Made by a program: the position numbers and the translations under genes. This document shows positions 8,325 to 17,182 of a stretch of DNA of 64,000 bases, in pieces. The notes beneath the pieces are model-generated. The model was not told where the DNA came from. It searched no databases and was given only the letters and a program-made list of their open reading frames with translations. Numbering within the stretch: position 1 is the first letter of the stretch; every line of letters starts with the position of its first letter. Origin of the DNA: Oxalobacteraceae sp. CFBP 13730 (GTDB taxonomy: Bacteria > Pseudomonadota > Gammaproteobacteria > Burkholderiales > Burkholderiaceae_D); assembly GCA_014841835.1 (NCBI GenBank), contig JACYUQ010000004.1, forward strand, positions 1 through 64,000, given 5' to 3'.

Positions 8325-9272
8325 ATGGAAAACAGGTCACATGCGCTGATGACCGGCATCTTCACGATCGCCCTCCTGGTGGCGACGGTGCTGATCGGCC
8401 TCTGGTTCAATCGCGACAAGACCGAGCTGGTGCCCTACGAGATCGTCACCACGCAGTCGATCCCCGGCCTGAACCCGCAAGCCACGGTGCGCTACCGGGG
8501 CCTGGAGATCGGCCGCGTCGACACGATCGTGTTCGATCCGCGCGTCACCGGCCAGATCCTGATTCGCCTGTCGGTCGACGAAGCCTCGCCGATCACCAGC
8601 ACTACCTATGCCTCGCTTGGCTACCAGGGCGTGACGGGCATCGCGTTCATCCAGCTCAACGACGAGCGCACCGGGTCGCCGCGCCTGGCCACCGGTGGCG
8701 AGCGCATTGCCCGCATCCCGCTGCGTCCGGGCCTGCTCGACCAGCTCGAGGACCGCGGCCTGGCGATCCTCGTCAAGGCCGAGCAGATCACCACAAGCCT
8801 CGATGAATTGCTCAGCCCCGAGAACCGCGCCACGATGCTCGGCGCGTTCGAAAGCGTGGACCGCGCCGCCAAGGCCTATGCGGCGATCCCGCAGCGACTC
8901 GATCCGGTGCTCGACCGCTTGCCGTCACTGATCACGAAAGTCGACCGCAGCATGGACTTGATCGACACGCTGGCCACCAGCGCCACGTCGATGACGCGCA
9001 ACTACGACAACCTGGCCACGCGCCTGCAAGCGCCGGACGGCCCGATCGAACGCCTGAACGGCACCATCGGCGCGCTCGGCGCGGCCACCAGCGAGCTGGA
9101 ACTGGAAACGCTGCCGCACGTGGTGCAGATGACCGACGAAGCACGCGCCTCGCTGCGCGCCGTGCGCCGCACCGCGAATTCGTTCTCCGACCGCCCGCAA
9201 AGCATCCTGTTCGGCACACCGGGCGACGCGCCCGGACCGGGCGAGCCGGGCTTCGCGCCCCCGACCAAATGA
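8325..9272 (+). CDS. MlaD family protein (MCE domain)
   Basis: A 315-residue protein with one N-terminal transmembrane helix (about 9-27) and an MCE domain (about 40-115; VRYRGLEIGRVDTIVF is the family core). MCE proteins form periplasmic rings that conduct lipids to or from the MlaE permease. A helical region (about 130-290) and a Pro/Gly-rich tail follow. It begins 2 bases after the ATPase stop, and its own stop overlaps the start of the auxiliary lipoprotein gene (ATGA). It is longer than E. coli MlaD (about 180 residues) and resembles the PqiB/LetB-adjacent long MCE forms with a helical extension. Confidence 0.9.
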   Translation: MENRSHALMTGIFTIALLVATVLIGLWFNRDKTELVPYEIVTTQSIPGLNPQATVRYRGLEIGRVDTIVFDPRVTGQILIRLSVDEASPITSTTYASLGYQGVTGIAFIQLNDERTGSPRLATGGERIARIPLRPGLLDQLEDRGLAILVKAEQITTSLDELLSPENRATMLGAFESVDRAAKAYAAIPQRLDPVLDRLPSLITKVDRSMDLIDTLATSATSMTRNYDNLATRLQAPDGPIERLNGTIGALGAATSELELETLPHVVQMTDEARASLRAVRRTANSFSDRPQSILFGTPGDAPGPGEPGFAPPTK

Positions 9273-9907
9273 GGACCACCGTGAATCTCCGCCCCTACCG
9301 CCTCGCCGTTGCCGTTACCGTTGCCGGCGCCGCGCTGCTGGCCGGCTGCGCCAGCAACAAGGGCGCGCCCAATACCATCTATGACTTCGGCGCACCGTCG
9401 GCCCAGCTGTCCACGCCCGTGCAACCGGCGACGTCGCTGCCCCCCATCGTCGTGATGGATGCCACCGGCGGCGCTGTCCTCGACAACGAGCGCATGGTGT
9501 ACCGGCTGAACTACGCCGACCCATTGCAGGCACGTACCTACGCCGGTAGCCGCTGGAGCGGCACGCCGCTCGACCTGATCACGCGGCGCCTCAAGGTGCG
9601 CCTGGCGCAAGCGGGTGTCACGGTGCTGTCGGCCACCGACGCAGCCAACCGCGTGCCGATCCTGCGCATCGAGGTCGACGACTTCGTGCACGCGTTTTCC
9701 AGCACCAGCGCAAGCGAAGGGCAGATCCTGCTGCGCGCGTCGGTCCTGGCCGACCATCGCCTGGTGGCCCAGAAAAGCTTCGCGCACAACGCCCCTGCCC
9801 CGAGCCAGGACGCCGCCGGCGGCGTGGCCGCACTGGCCGCCGGCACCGACCGGATCGCGCTCGATCTCAAGAACTGGCTGTCGACCCTCGACCTGCAGGG
9901 CAAATGA
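9269..9907 (+). CDS. ABC-type transport auxiliary lipoprotein
   Basis: A 212-residue outer-membrane lipoprotein. The signal peptide ends at a lipobox (LLAGC, Cys at about 27), followed by the ABC_trans_aux fold seen in PqiC/YmbA: NTIYDFGAP..., a central NERMVYRLNYADP segment and a C-terminal helix. In related systems it docks the MCE protein to the outer membrane. It overlaps both neighbours by 4 bases, so it belongs to the same lipid-transport operon. Confidence 0.85.
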   Translation: MRTTVNLRPYRLAVAVTVAGAALLAGCASNKGAPNTIYDFGAPSAQLSTPVQPATSLPPIVVMDATGGAVLDNERMVYRLNYADPLQARTYAGSRWSGTPLDLITRRLKVRLAQAGVTVLSATDAANRVPILRIEVDDFVHAFSSTSASEGQILLRASVLADHRLVAQKSFAHNAPAPSQDAAGGVAALAAGTDRIALDLKNWLSTLDLQGK

Positions 9908-11046
9908 GCGACGAGGCCATCTCCGCCGAAGTCGCGGCCGGGCGCTCGCGCGGCTCGCCGATCGTGCGCGCCGCGCTGATGGCGTATCTGCTCTTGATCA
10001 TCTACGCCAGCTGGTTTCCGTTCACCGGCTGGCGCGATACCGGCGTGGCGCCGCTGGCGTTCTTGAACCTGGTCAAGCAGCGCTACTTCACGGGCTTCGA
10101 CGTCGGCATCAATATCGCCGGCTACATCCCGTTCGGAATGCTGCTGGTGCTGTCGTTCTATCCCCGTGTGCGTGGCATCTGGGCGGTGCTGCTGGCCGCG
10201 CTGATCGGCATCTTCACCACCGGCGTGATGGAAACCGTGCAGAACTTCCTGCCCAGCCGTGTGCCGTCGAACCTCGACTTCGTGACCAATGCGGGCGGCG
10301 CGCTGCTCGGCGCCGTGCTGGGGGCCTTGTGGGCGCCTGGCCTGCTCGATCGCAGCCGCCTGTTCAAGCTGCGCCAGCGCTGGTTCGCGCCCCATGCGAG
10401 CCAGGGCCTGGTGCTGGTGGCCATGTGGCCACTGGCGCAGATCTACCCGCAAAGCTACCTGTTTGGCCATGGCCAGGTGCTGCCGATCGTCTCCGGCTGG
10501 CTGTCGTCGTGGTTCGATACCGACATCGACCTGGTGGCCATGCTGCGCCCCGGCGTGACGATGAGTGTCGAGCAGTACTGGCTTTCCGAGACCATCATCA
10601 CCGCCTGCGGCATGACCGGCGCGGCGCTCACGCTGATGTGCCTCGTGCGGCGCGGCGCCCCACGCTTCTGGCTGATGATCGCTTTGCTGGCATCGGCGCT
10701 GGTGCTCAAGGCGTTTGCCAGTTCGCTGCTGTTCCGGCCCGATAACGCGTTCGTCTGGGTCACGCCGGGCGCCGAAGGGGGCTTTTTGATCGGCATGATC
10801 ATGCTCTCGGGCCTGGTGTTTGCGCCGCAGGTGGCGCAGCGGCGCCTGGCGGTGGTGACGCTGATACTGGCGCTGGTGGTCGTCAACACGATTCCGGTGA
10901 ACCCGTATTTCTCGTCCACACTGCAGGGCTGGGTGCAGGGCAAATTCCTGAACTTCAATGGCGCGGCGTGGTTCCTGTCACTGAGCTGGCCATTCTTCGC
11001 GCTCTGGTTCCTGCTGCTGCCGTCACATAAACTCAATCGCCAGTAA
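9904..11046 (+). CDS. VanZ-like family membrane protein
   Basis: A 380-residue multi-pass membrane protein. The first half has the VanZ pattern: ASWFPFTGW, then GFDVGINIAGYIPFGMLL and ETVQNFLPSRVPSNLDFVTNAGGALLG, with the conserved NxxxY/F-PFG and PSRVPS-x-D elements. VanZ of enterococci gives low-level teicoplanin resistance, but most homologues have no known job. The gene overlaps the lipoprotein gene by 4 bases, which suggests that it is co-transcribed with the lipid transporter. A second set of hydrophobic segments (about 240-375) has no clear relatives known to me. Confidence 0.78.
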   Translation: MSDEAISAEVAAGRSRGSPIVRAALMAYLLLIIYASWFPFTGWRDTGVAPLAFLNLVKQRYFTGFDVGINIAGYIPFGMLLVLSFYPRVRGIWAVLLAALIGIFTTGVMETVQNFLPSRVPSNLDFVTNAGGALLGAVLGALWAPGLLDRSRLFKLRQRWFAPHASQGLVLVAMWPLAQIYPQSYLFGHGQVLPIVSGWLSSWFDTDIDLVAMLRPGVTMSVEQYWLSETIITACGMTGAALTLMCLVRRGAPRFWLMIALLASALVLKAFASSLLFRPDNAFVWVTPGAEGGFLIGMIMLSGLVFAPQVAQRRLAVVTLILALVVVNTIPVNPYFSSTLQGWVQGKFLNFNGAAWFLSLSWPFFALWFLLLPSHKLNRQ

Positions 11047-11079
11047 GATAATACTTCTGCCTTTTTCGACGAGAACGCC

Positions 11080-11403
11080 ATGACCGACCAACCGTTTTAC
11101 CAGCACCACGTCTTTTTCTGCATGAACGAGCGCGAAGGCAAGGACGCGCGCCAGAGCTGCGGCAAGTGCGGCTCTGAAAAAGCCCAGAAACACGCCAAGA
11201 AGCGCATCAAGGAACTGGGCCTGAGCGGCGAAGGCAAGGTCCGCATCAACCAGGCCGGTTGCCTCGACCGCTGCGAAGAAGGCCCCGTGCTCGTGGTGTA
11301 CCCGGAAGGCGTCTGGTACACCTATGTCGATAACGAAGACATCGACGACATCATCGATACCCATCTGGTCGGCGGCAAAGTCGTCGATCGTCTCAAGATC
11401 TGA
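11080..11403 (+). CDS. Thioredoxin-like [2Fe-2S] ferredoxin
   Basis: A 107-residue protein of the thioredoxin-fold [2Fe-2S] ferredoxin family. Cys14, Cys27, Cys61 and Cys65 are in the positions used to hold the cluster; Cys30 is extra. The HHVFFCMN start and the GCLDRCEEGPVLVVYPEG segment are characteristic. The partner enzyme is unknown. It lies 33 bases after the VanZ-like gene and 2 bases before a hydrolase gene, so the last two are probably co-transcribed. Confidence 0.9.
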   Translation: MTDQPFYQHHVFFCMNEREGKDARQSCGKCGSEKAQKHAKKRIKELGLSGEGKVRINQAGCLDRCEEGPVLVVYPEGVWYTYVDNEDIDDIIDTHLVGGKVVDRLKI

Positions 11404-11405
11404 CC

Positions 11406-12035
11406 ATGAACATCCACTCGCAAAAATTCTATCTGGACGGCGACGCCGGCAAGATGCAATGCCTGCTCGACCTGCCCGACGACGCCCCGCGCGGCATCGC
11501 GCTGGTCGCGCACCCGCACCCGCTGTACGGCGGCACCATGGAAAACAAGGTCGCGCAGACGCTGGCGCGCACCTTCGTCACGCTGGGTTACGCCGTGGCG
11601 CGCTTCAATTTCCGCGGTGTCGGTGAATCCGAAGGCGTGTACGACGACGGCAAGGGCGAAGTGGACGACATGGCCATCATGTACGAGCACATGCGTGCGC
11701 GCTACCCCGACCTGCCGGTGACGCTGGCCGGTTTTTCGTTCGGCACCTTCGTGCAGGCGCAGTTCGCGCTGCGCCTGGAAGCCGAAGGCCGCGCCCCCGA
11801 GCGCCTGGTGCTGGTGGGCACCGCTGCCGGCAAATGGCCGATGCCGCCCGTGCCGCAAGACACGATCCTGATCCACGGCGAGCAGGACGACACGATCACG
11901 ATGCAGCAGGTATTCGACTGGGCGCGCCCGCTGGATATCCCGGTGATCATCATTCCGGGCGCCGATCACTTCTTCCATCGCAGGCTCGGCCACATTAAAA
12001 ATCTGGTCGTTCAACTGTGGCGCCGTGACATTTAA
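11406..12035 (+). CDS. Alpha/beta hydrolase
   Basis: A 209-residue hydrolase of the small dienelactone-hydrolase-like type. The HPHPLYGGTMENKV oxyanion segment near the start, the nucleophile elbow GFSFG, a probable Asp in HGEQDD and the His in GADHFFH make a complete triad. The substrate is unknown; homologues are usually annotated only as alpha/beta hydrolase. It starts 2 bases after the ferredoxin stop. Confidence 0.85.
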   Translation: MNIHSQKFYLDGDAGKMQCLLDLPDDAPRGIALVAHPHPLYGGTMENKVAQTLARTFVTLGYAVARFNFRGVGESEGVYDDGKGEVDDMAIMYEHMRARYPDLPVTLAGFSFGTFVQAQFALRLEAEGRAPERLVLVGTAAGKWPMPPVPQDTILIHGEQDDTITMQQVFDWARPLDIPVIIIPGADHFFHRRLGHIKNLVVQLWRRDI

Positions 12036-12138
12036 CGGTCACAGTCCCCTATAATCATTCCCTTCTCTTGAGGCAGTGCCCCCGGGCATTGCCTTGCGCT
12101 CTACCACCGCTCCACCTTTTACAATGACGAACGTTTCC

Positions 12139-13284
12139 ATGAAAAAACTGTTAGCGGCCTTTGCCGCCAGCCTGGTAATGATCTCGGCCAGTGCGCAAAC
12201 CGTGCCGGCTCCATCCATCGCAGCCAAGTCGTGGTTACTGCTCGACACCACGAGCGGCCAGGTCATCGCGTCGCAAGACCAGAACATGCGCATCGAGCCG
12301 GCGTCGCTGGCCAAGATCATGACCGCGTATGTCGCGTTTTCGGCAATCCGCGACAAGCGTCTGTCGATGAACCAGATGGTCAATGTGTCCGAGCGCGCCT
12401 GGAAAGTCGACAGCAGCAGCTCGAAGATGTTCATCGACCCGCGCGTGCCAGTCTCGATCAGCGACCTGCTGCATGGCCTGATGATCCAGTCGGGCAATGA
12501 CGCCGCCGTGGCGATCGCCGAAGCCGTCGCCGGCGACGAAGCCACCTTCGTCACGCTGATGAACCGCGAAGCGCAGCGCCTGGGCCTGAAGAGCACACGG
12601 TTTGCCAATCCACACGGTCTGCCGGACGCGAACAACTACTCGACCGCCGCCGACCTGGCCAACCTGGCCTCGCACGTGATCCGCGACTTCCCCGAGTTCT
12701 ACAAGATCGACTCGATCAAGCAGTTCACGTACAACAAGATCACCCAGCAGAACCGCAACCGCCTGCTGTGGCTTGATCCGACCGTTGACGGCATGAAGAC
12801 CGGCCACACCGATTCGTCAGGCTACAGCATGATCTCGTCGGCGCGCCGCCCGAACGGCAGCACGGGCGAGCGTCGCCTGGTCGCCGTCGTGCTGGGCACC
12901 AGCTCGACCGAGGTGCGTACGCAAGAAAGCCAGAAGCTGCTGAACTGGGGCTTCCAGAACTTCGACACCGTCAAGCTGTACTCGAAAGGCCAGGCGATCC
13001 AGACCCCGCAGATCTGGAAGGGTTCGCAGCCGACCGTCAAGATCGGCTTCACGCGCGACATCCTGGTAACCGTGCCGAAGGGCGTGGCCGGTAAGCTCAA
13101 GCCGGTGCTGGAGCGCCGCGATCCGCTGGTCGCCCCGCTGGCGCGCAATGGCGCGGTCGGCACGCTCAAGATGACGGTCGACGGCAAGCCGCTGCTGGTG
13201 CTGCCGGTGGTCGCGCTGGAAGAAGTCCAGGAAGCGAGCATCTTTGGCCGCGCCTGGGATTCGATGCGTCTCTGGATGCAGTAA
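12139..13284 (+). CDS. dacC: D-alanyl-D-alanine carboxypeptidase (PBP5/6 type)
   Basis: A 381-residue low-molecular-weight penicillin-binding protein that trims the terminal D-alanine from peptidoglycan stem peptides in the periplasm. The three active-site motifs are present: S56-L-A-K59, SGN (in IQSGNDAAV) and KTG (in DGMKTGHTDSSG). A signal peptide (1 to about 20, ending ASAQ) starts at the ATG at 12139; an in-frame ATG at 12124 is possible and adds five residues. The C-terminal domain with VPKG and the amphipathic end (SMRLWMQ) serves as the membrane anchor. The symbol could equally be dacA. Confidence 0.9.
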   Translation: MKKLLAAFAASLVMISASAQTVPAPSIAAKSWLLLDTTSGQVIASQDQNMRIEPASLAKIMTAYVAFSAIRDKRLSMNQMVNVSERAWKVDSSSSKMFIDPRVPVSISDLLHGLMIQSGNDAAVAIAEAVAGDEATFVTLMNREAQRLGLKSTRFANPHGLPDANNYSTAADLANLASHVIRDFPEFYKIDSIKQFTYNKITQQNRNRLLWLDPTVDGMKTGHTDSSGYSMISSARRPNGSTGERRLVAVVLGTSSTEVRTQESQKLLNWGFQNFDTVKLYSKGQAIQTPQIWKGSQPTVKIGFTRDILVTVPKGVAGKLKPVLERRDPLVAPLARNGAVGTLKMTVDGKPLLVLPVVALEEVQEASIFGRAWDSMRLWMQ

Positions 13285-13305
13285 TCCGGTCGTCAGTGTC
13301 TGACA

Positions 13306-13340
13306 AGCCCGCCCGCGCAGCAGCGCCGGCGGGCTTTTTT
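13306..13340 (+). terminator. Rho-independent terminator after the carboxypeptidase gene
   Basis: An 8-base GC-rich stem (13306-13313 with 13328-13335) followed by a run of T, 22 bases after the stop codon. Confidence 0.85.
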
Positions 13341-13413
13341 CATGGGACGGCGGCAAGGGGTTCGCCGTGGCAGGGCTATAATCGTGTAATCCTGTCATGA
13401 CGAAAGAAACACG

Positions 13414-14340
13414 ATGTCGCCTGCCCTGCCTGCCGATCTGCGCTGCCCCCGCACCCTCACGCGCGAAGGCGGCCCGACGCTCTCGCGCATCGTCGCCGGC
13501 ATGTGGCGCATGACCGAATGGGCGATGCCGGTCGCGGCGCGCGTCGAATTCATCGAACAATGCATCGCCCTGGGCGTGACCTCGTTCGACCATGCCGATA
13601 TCTATGGCGACTACGGCGTCGAGACGCTGTTCGGCGAGGTGCTGCGCGCCCAGCCGTCGCTGCGCGCCCGCATCGAACTGGTGAGCAAATGCGGGATCCG
13701 GCTCATGTCGGCCAAACATCCCGGCCACACGATCCAGCATTACGACACCGATGCAGCGCACATCATCGCGTCGGCCGAAGAATCGCTGCGCCGCCTGCAC
13801 ACCGATCACCTCGACCTGCTGCTGATCCATCGCCCTGACCCGTTGATGCACTTCGACGAGATTGCCGAAGCGTTTACGCGCCTGCAGTCGGCCGGCAAGG
13901 TACGTCACGTGGGCGTGTCGAATTTCACGCGCCACCAGTTCGAGTCGCTCAATCGCCGCGTGGCGCTGAGCACCAACCAGGTCGAGTTCTCGCCACTCGT
14001 GACCACGCCCCTGTTCGACGAAACCTTCGACGGCCTGCAAGATCTGGGCATCGCACCGATGGTCTGGTCGCCCCTCGGTGGCGGGCGCCTGTTCGACCCG
14101 GCCAACGAGCGCGCCGCGGTGCTGCGCCAGACGATCCAGGGCATTGCCGATCGTTTGAACCAGCCGTTTGCCAGCGTGGTGTTCGCGTGGATCATGCGCC
14201 TGCCAAGCCGGCCAATTCCATTGACCGGCACCGGCCGCATCGCGGCGATTGCCGACGCGGTGGCCGGCACCACCTTTGAACTGACGCGCGAAGACTGGTT
14301 CCAGATCCTGCGCGCCGCGCGCGGCCACGAGGTCGCCTGA
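13414..14340 (+). CDS. Aldo/keto reductase
   Basis: A 308-residue NADPH-dependent oxidoreductase of the aldo/keto reductase superfamily, closest in pattern to E. coli YdhF. The catalytic tetrad is visible: Asp and Tyr in FDHADIYGDYG, Lys in ELVSKCGI and His in LLLIHRPDPL. The cofactor segment near the end (RPIPLTGTGRIAAI) fits. The substrate is unknown. The last base of its stop codon is the first base of the next gene, so it is translationally coupled to a CsoR-like repressor. Confidence 0.88.
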   Translation: MSPALPADLRCPRTLTREGGPTLSRIVAGMWRMTEWAMPVAARVEFIEQCIALGVTSFDHADIYGDYGVETLFGEVLRAQPSLRARIELVSKCGIRLMSAKHPGHTIQHYDTDAAHIIASAEESLRRLHTDHLDLLLIHRPDPLMHFDEIAEAFTRLQSAGKVRHVGVSNFTRHQFESLNRRVALSTNQVEFSPLVTTPLFDETFDGLQDLGIAPMVWSPLGGGRLFDPANERAAVLRQTIQGIADRLNQPFASVVFAWIMRLPSRPIPLTGTGRIAAIADAVAGTTFELTREDWFQILRAARGHEVA

Positions 14341-14651
14341 TGCTCGAGGCCCACGTCAAGATCGTCGAAGGCAAGGCGTTGACGGCACCGCAAAAGAAGG
14401 ATCTGCTGAACCGGCTGGCGCGGATCGAGGGCCAGCTGCGCGGCGTGCAAAAACTGATTGCGCTGGCCGACACGCCAGTGGACTGCGACGCCGTGGCGCA
14501 GCAGATGGCGGCGGCGCGCAAGGCGCTCGACCGCTCGTTCGTGCAGCTGCTGACCGCATCGATCGTGACCCAGACGAGCGGCGCGGCCGACTTGCCGGAG
14601 GCGCGCGAACGCGCCGCGCATCTGGCGGCGATGCTCGACAAGTTCGCCTGA
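14340..14651 (+). CDS. CsoR/FrmR family transcriptional repressor (DUF156)
   Basis: A 103-residue all-helical repressor of the metal- or formaldehyde-sensing CsoR/RcnR/FrmR family. The core RLARIEGQLRGVQKLI and the sensing Cys (VDCDAV, residue 49) followed by QQMAAARKALDR match. The His that normally sits 25 residues after that Cys and completes the metal or formaldehyde site is a Ser here, so the usual Cu/Ni ligand set is incomplete. The likely signal is unknown; the coupled aldo/keto reductase suggests an aldehyde or other electrophile. Confidence 0.8.
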   Translation: MLEAHVKIVEGKALTAPQKKDLLNRLARIEGQLRGVQKLIALADTPVDCDAVAQQMAAARKALDRSFVQLLTASIVTQTSGAADLPEARERAAHLAAMLDKFA

Positions 14652-14655
14652 ACGA

Positions 14656-14682
14656 AAAAACGGCCCTTATCAGGGCCGCCGG
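14656..14682 (-). terminator. Rho-independent terminator of pssA
   Basis: On the minus strand a GGCCCTGATAAGGGCC hairpin is followed by TTTTTT, directly after the pssA stop. It also lies just behind the plus-strand repressor gene. Confidence 0.8.
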
Positions 14683-14683
14683 T

Positions 14684-15481
14684 TCACTCTTCGTCGTAGA
14701 CTTTCGGCTGCGCCACCCCACGCCAGCCCATCTTCCAGCCGAGATTGAGCAGCAGCGTCAACGTCACGTACACCAGGAAGAACAACACGAAGAAGCGCGT
14801 CTGCAGCACGGCCAGCAAGACCGCGCAGACAGCGACGATGACGATCATCAGCTTGCCGCTTGGGTGCTTGGAACTGGGGAAGCGAATGGTCGAGACCATC
14901 AGCGCGCCCACCACCACCATCAAGCCCGCCACCATGAACGCCTGGGCCATCTGGGTAACCGGATCGGGCCAGGCCACGACCACGGCCGACACGCAGGCCG
15001 CGCCGGCGGTGATCGGCATGCCGACGAAGTAGCGCGGGTCGGTGCGGCCCTGGCTGATATTGAAGCGCGCCAGGCGCAGCGCGCCGCAGGTAACGAACAC
15101 GAAGCAGGCCAGGCCGCCCATGCGCACCAGCGTCGGATGCACGTCAGTCAGTTGCGTGAAGCCGTAGCAGTACAGCAGCAGGCCCGGGGCGCAGCCGAAG
15201 TTCATCACGTCGGCGATCGAATCGAGCTGCATGCCGAAGCTGGACTGGGTATTGGTCGCGCGGGCCACGAAGCCGTCGAGCGCATCGAACACGCCGGCCA
15301 GCACCAGCAGGATCGCGGCCAGACGGAAGTCGCCCGGGTTGCCCACGCGCGCATTGTCGACCGAGATCACGATACTGGCGAAGCCGCAGGCAATCGACAG
15401 CAACGTGACGGAACTCGGAAGAGCGAACTTGGCGCGTGCGAGGCGTTGTTGGTTAATAGGCTTCAATGGTCGACTCGACAA
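14684..15481 (-). CDS. pssA: CDP-diacylglycerol--serine O-phosphatidyltransferase
   Basis: A 265-residue multi-pass membrane enzyme that joins CDP-diacylglycerol and serine to make phosphatidylserine, the first step to phosphatidylethanolamine. The complete CDP-alcohol phosphotransferase motif is present: D66xxD69G70xxA73R74 followed by G83, D87 and D91 at the exact spacing. Hydrophobic segments run through the rest to residue 250. It is of the short type II PssA form, usual in Burkholderiales. It stands alone on the minus strand with its own terminator. Confidence 0.92.
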   Translation of the reverse strand: MSSRPLKPINQQRLARAKFALPSSVTLLSIACGFASIVISVDNARVGNPGDFRLAAILLVLAGVFDALDGFVARATNTQSSFGMQLDSIADVMNFGCAPGLLLYCYGFTQLTDVHPTLVRMGGLACFVFVTCGALRLARFNISQGRTDPRYFVGMPITAGAACVSAVVVAWPDPVTQMAQAFMVAGLMVVVGALMVSTIRFPSSKHPSGKLMIVIVAVCAVLLAVLQTRFFVLFFLVYVTLTLLLNLGWKMGWRGVAQPKVYDEE

Positions 15482-15606
15482 GATAAATGATGGCTTATTC
15501 TACAGGCTGCAAATCAAGGTGGTTGCGCGTTGACGTCACCACCCGCCATGACGTCGGGATTTGCCCTAGAATATCGGATTAAGCCCGTATTGACAGGAGT
15601 TGCAAG

Positions 15607-16575
15607 ATGAGCTATACGCTCCGTTGGCAGTTAATGATCCCAGCCCTGGCTGCCGTCCTGGGCCTGGCTGCCTGCGGCAGCAGCGATAGCGACAGCCCGT
15701 CCGCCCAGGTCACCGGCGGCACCGCCGTCAGTCCGGATTCGTCCGTGGCCGCCGACCCTACCGGGGTCGCAGCGCCCACGCAGACCGGCAATATCGCCGT
15801 CGACGGGCGCAACTGGATCAATTACCGGCGCGGCCAGATCGGTGTGCCGCTTGTCCCCGAAAACGCGCAGATCAACAACGCCGCGCTCGGGCATGCCGAG
15901 TACCTGCGCGTCAATAACCTCATGAGCCACGACCAGATCGCCGGGCGTCAGGGCTTTACCGGCGCCGACCTGGGCGCGCGCCTGAACGCGGCCGGCTACA
16001 CGTTGCGTGCCGACCGTGGGTATGCCTACGGCGAAGTCATCTCGGGCAGCCGCAACGGCTCGGGCTTCTACATGGCCGAAGAACTGATCACCGCGATTTA
16101 TCACCGCTTCGTGATCTTCGAGCCGATGTTCCGCGAGATCGGCACCGGCGCAGCCACGGCCAGCAGCGGCTACCGCTACTTCACCGCCGATTTCGCCAGC
16201 CGCGACGGCTTCGGCCCCGGCATCGCACGCGGCACGCTCGTCACGTGGCCGTTCAATGGCCAGACCCAAGTCGTGCCGAACTTCTTCAGCAATACCGAGC
16301 AGCCCGACCCGGTCCCCAACGCCAACGAAGTGGGCTATCCGATCAGCGTGCACACCAACCTCGACGCCAACGTCACGGTCACCAGCTTCACCGTGCGCCC
16401 GCGCGGCGGCAGCGACCTGACCGTGCTGCGCGTCCTGCCCCTGTCCGACAACAAGCCGGCTGCGGCCATCATCCCGCTGCAGCCGCTGCGCGAGGCCACC
16501 GTCTACGACGTCAGCTTCGCCGGCACAGTCAACGGCGCGGCCGTCACGCGCAGCTGGTCGTTCACCACCCGGTGA
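15607..16575 (+). CDS. CAP (SCP-like) domain lipoprotein
   Basis: A 322-residue secreted lipoprotein (signal 1-23 with lipobox LAAC). A CAP/SCP domain follows at about 65-205: NWINYRRGQIGVPLV, then NAALGHAEYLRVNNLMSHDQ with the His of the CAP site and a YGEVI segment. A C-terminal beta-sandwich region (about 225-320) ends in TRSWSFTTR and looks like a bacterial Ig-like domain. The function of bacterial CAP proteins is mostly unknown. The stop overlaps a GTG start for the HPt protein. Confidence 0.8.
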   Translation: MSYTLRWQLMIPALAAVLGLAACGSSDSDSPSAQVTGGTAVSPDSSVAADPTGVAAPTQTGNIAVDGRNWINYRRGQIGVPLVPENAQINNAALGHAEYLRVNNLMSHDQIAGRQGFTGADLGARLNAAGYTLRADRGYAYGEVISGSRNGSGFYMAEELITAIYHRFVIFEPMFREIGTGAATASSGYRYFTADFASRDGFGPGIARGTLVTWPFNGQTQVVPNFFSNTEQPDPVPNANEVGYPISVHTNLDANVTVTSFTVRPRGGSDLTVLRVLPLSDNKPAAAIIPLQPLREATVYDVSFAGTVNGAAVTRSWSFTTR

Positions 16576-17180
16576 CAAGCCCCCCGAGTGGCGACACCGC
16601 CGCCGTCATCGACCTGGCGGCAGCCCTGGACCGGGTCATGGGCGACCGTGCAATGTTCCTGCGCCTGCTGGCGCGCTTCGCCGGCGACTACCGCGACCTG
16701 ATCGCGCGCCTGCAAGCCGCCATCGCTGCCGGCGACGCCGTGCTGGCGCAGCGCATCGCCCACACGCTCAAGGGCGCGGCCGGCATGATCGAGGCACTCT
16801 CGCTGCGCCGCCTGGCGCTCGACGTCGAACTGGCGCTCAAGACGGACGGCGCCGCGCCGCCGGCGCTGATCGATGCGCTGGACTGTGAGCTGACGCGGGT
16901 GCTGGTGGAAGTGGATGCGCTGCTGGTGGTGCCGGATGCACCGGCTTTGTCGGCAGCGCCGTCGATGGTCTCGTCACCGCTGCCGGTCGATGCACGCGAT
17001 CTGGCGCGGCTGCGCGCGATGCTCGACATCGGAGACGGTCGCGCGCCCGAGCTGGTGGCGCTGCTGCGGCCACGCCTCTTGGTCACGCTGGGTGCCGACC
17101 GCATGGCGGCGCTGGAGACGGCAGTCAGGCGCTTCGATTTCGAGCATGCATTGCTGCTGCTGGCGCATGCAGGAGTCTGA
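16572..17180 (+). CDS. HPt (histidine phosphotransfer) domain protein
   Basis: A protein of about 202 residues with a histidine phosphotransfer domain: AQRIAHTLKGAAGMIEALSLR carries the phosphorylatable His in the H-x-L-K-G-x-A/S motif. Such proteins relay phosphate between hybrid kinases and response regulators; no kinase or regulator lies nearby. The second half (about 120-200) is helical and may be a degenerate second HPt-like unit. The GTG at 16572 overlaps the CAP gene stop and was chosen because it keeps the whole helix bundle; an in-frame ATG at about residue 23 would cut into the bundle. Confidence 0.7.
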   Translation: MTSPPSGDTAAVIDLAAALDRVMGDRAMFLRLLARFAGDYRDLIARLQAAIAAGDAVLAQRIAHTLKGAAGMIEALSLRRLALDVELALKTDGAAPPALIDALDCELTRVLVEVDALLVVPDAPALSAAPSMVSSPLPVDARDLARLRAMLDIGDGRAPELVALLRPRLLVTLGADRMAALETAVRRFDFEHALLLLAHAGV

Positions 17181-17182
17181 GT

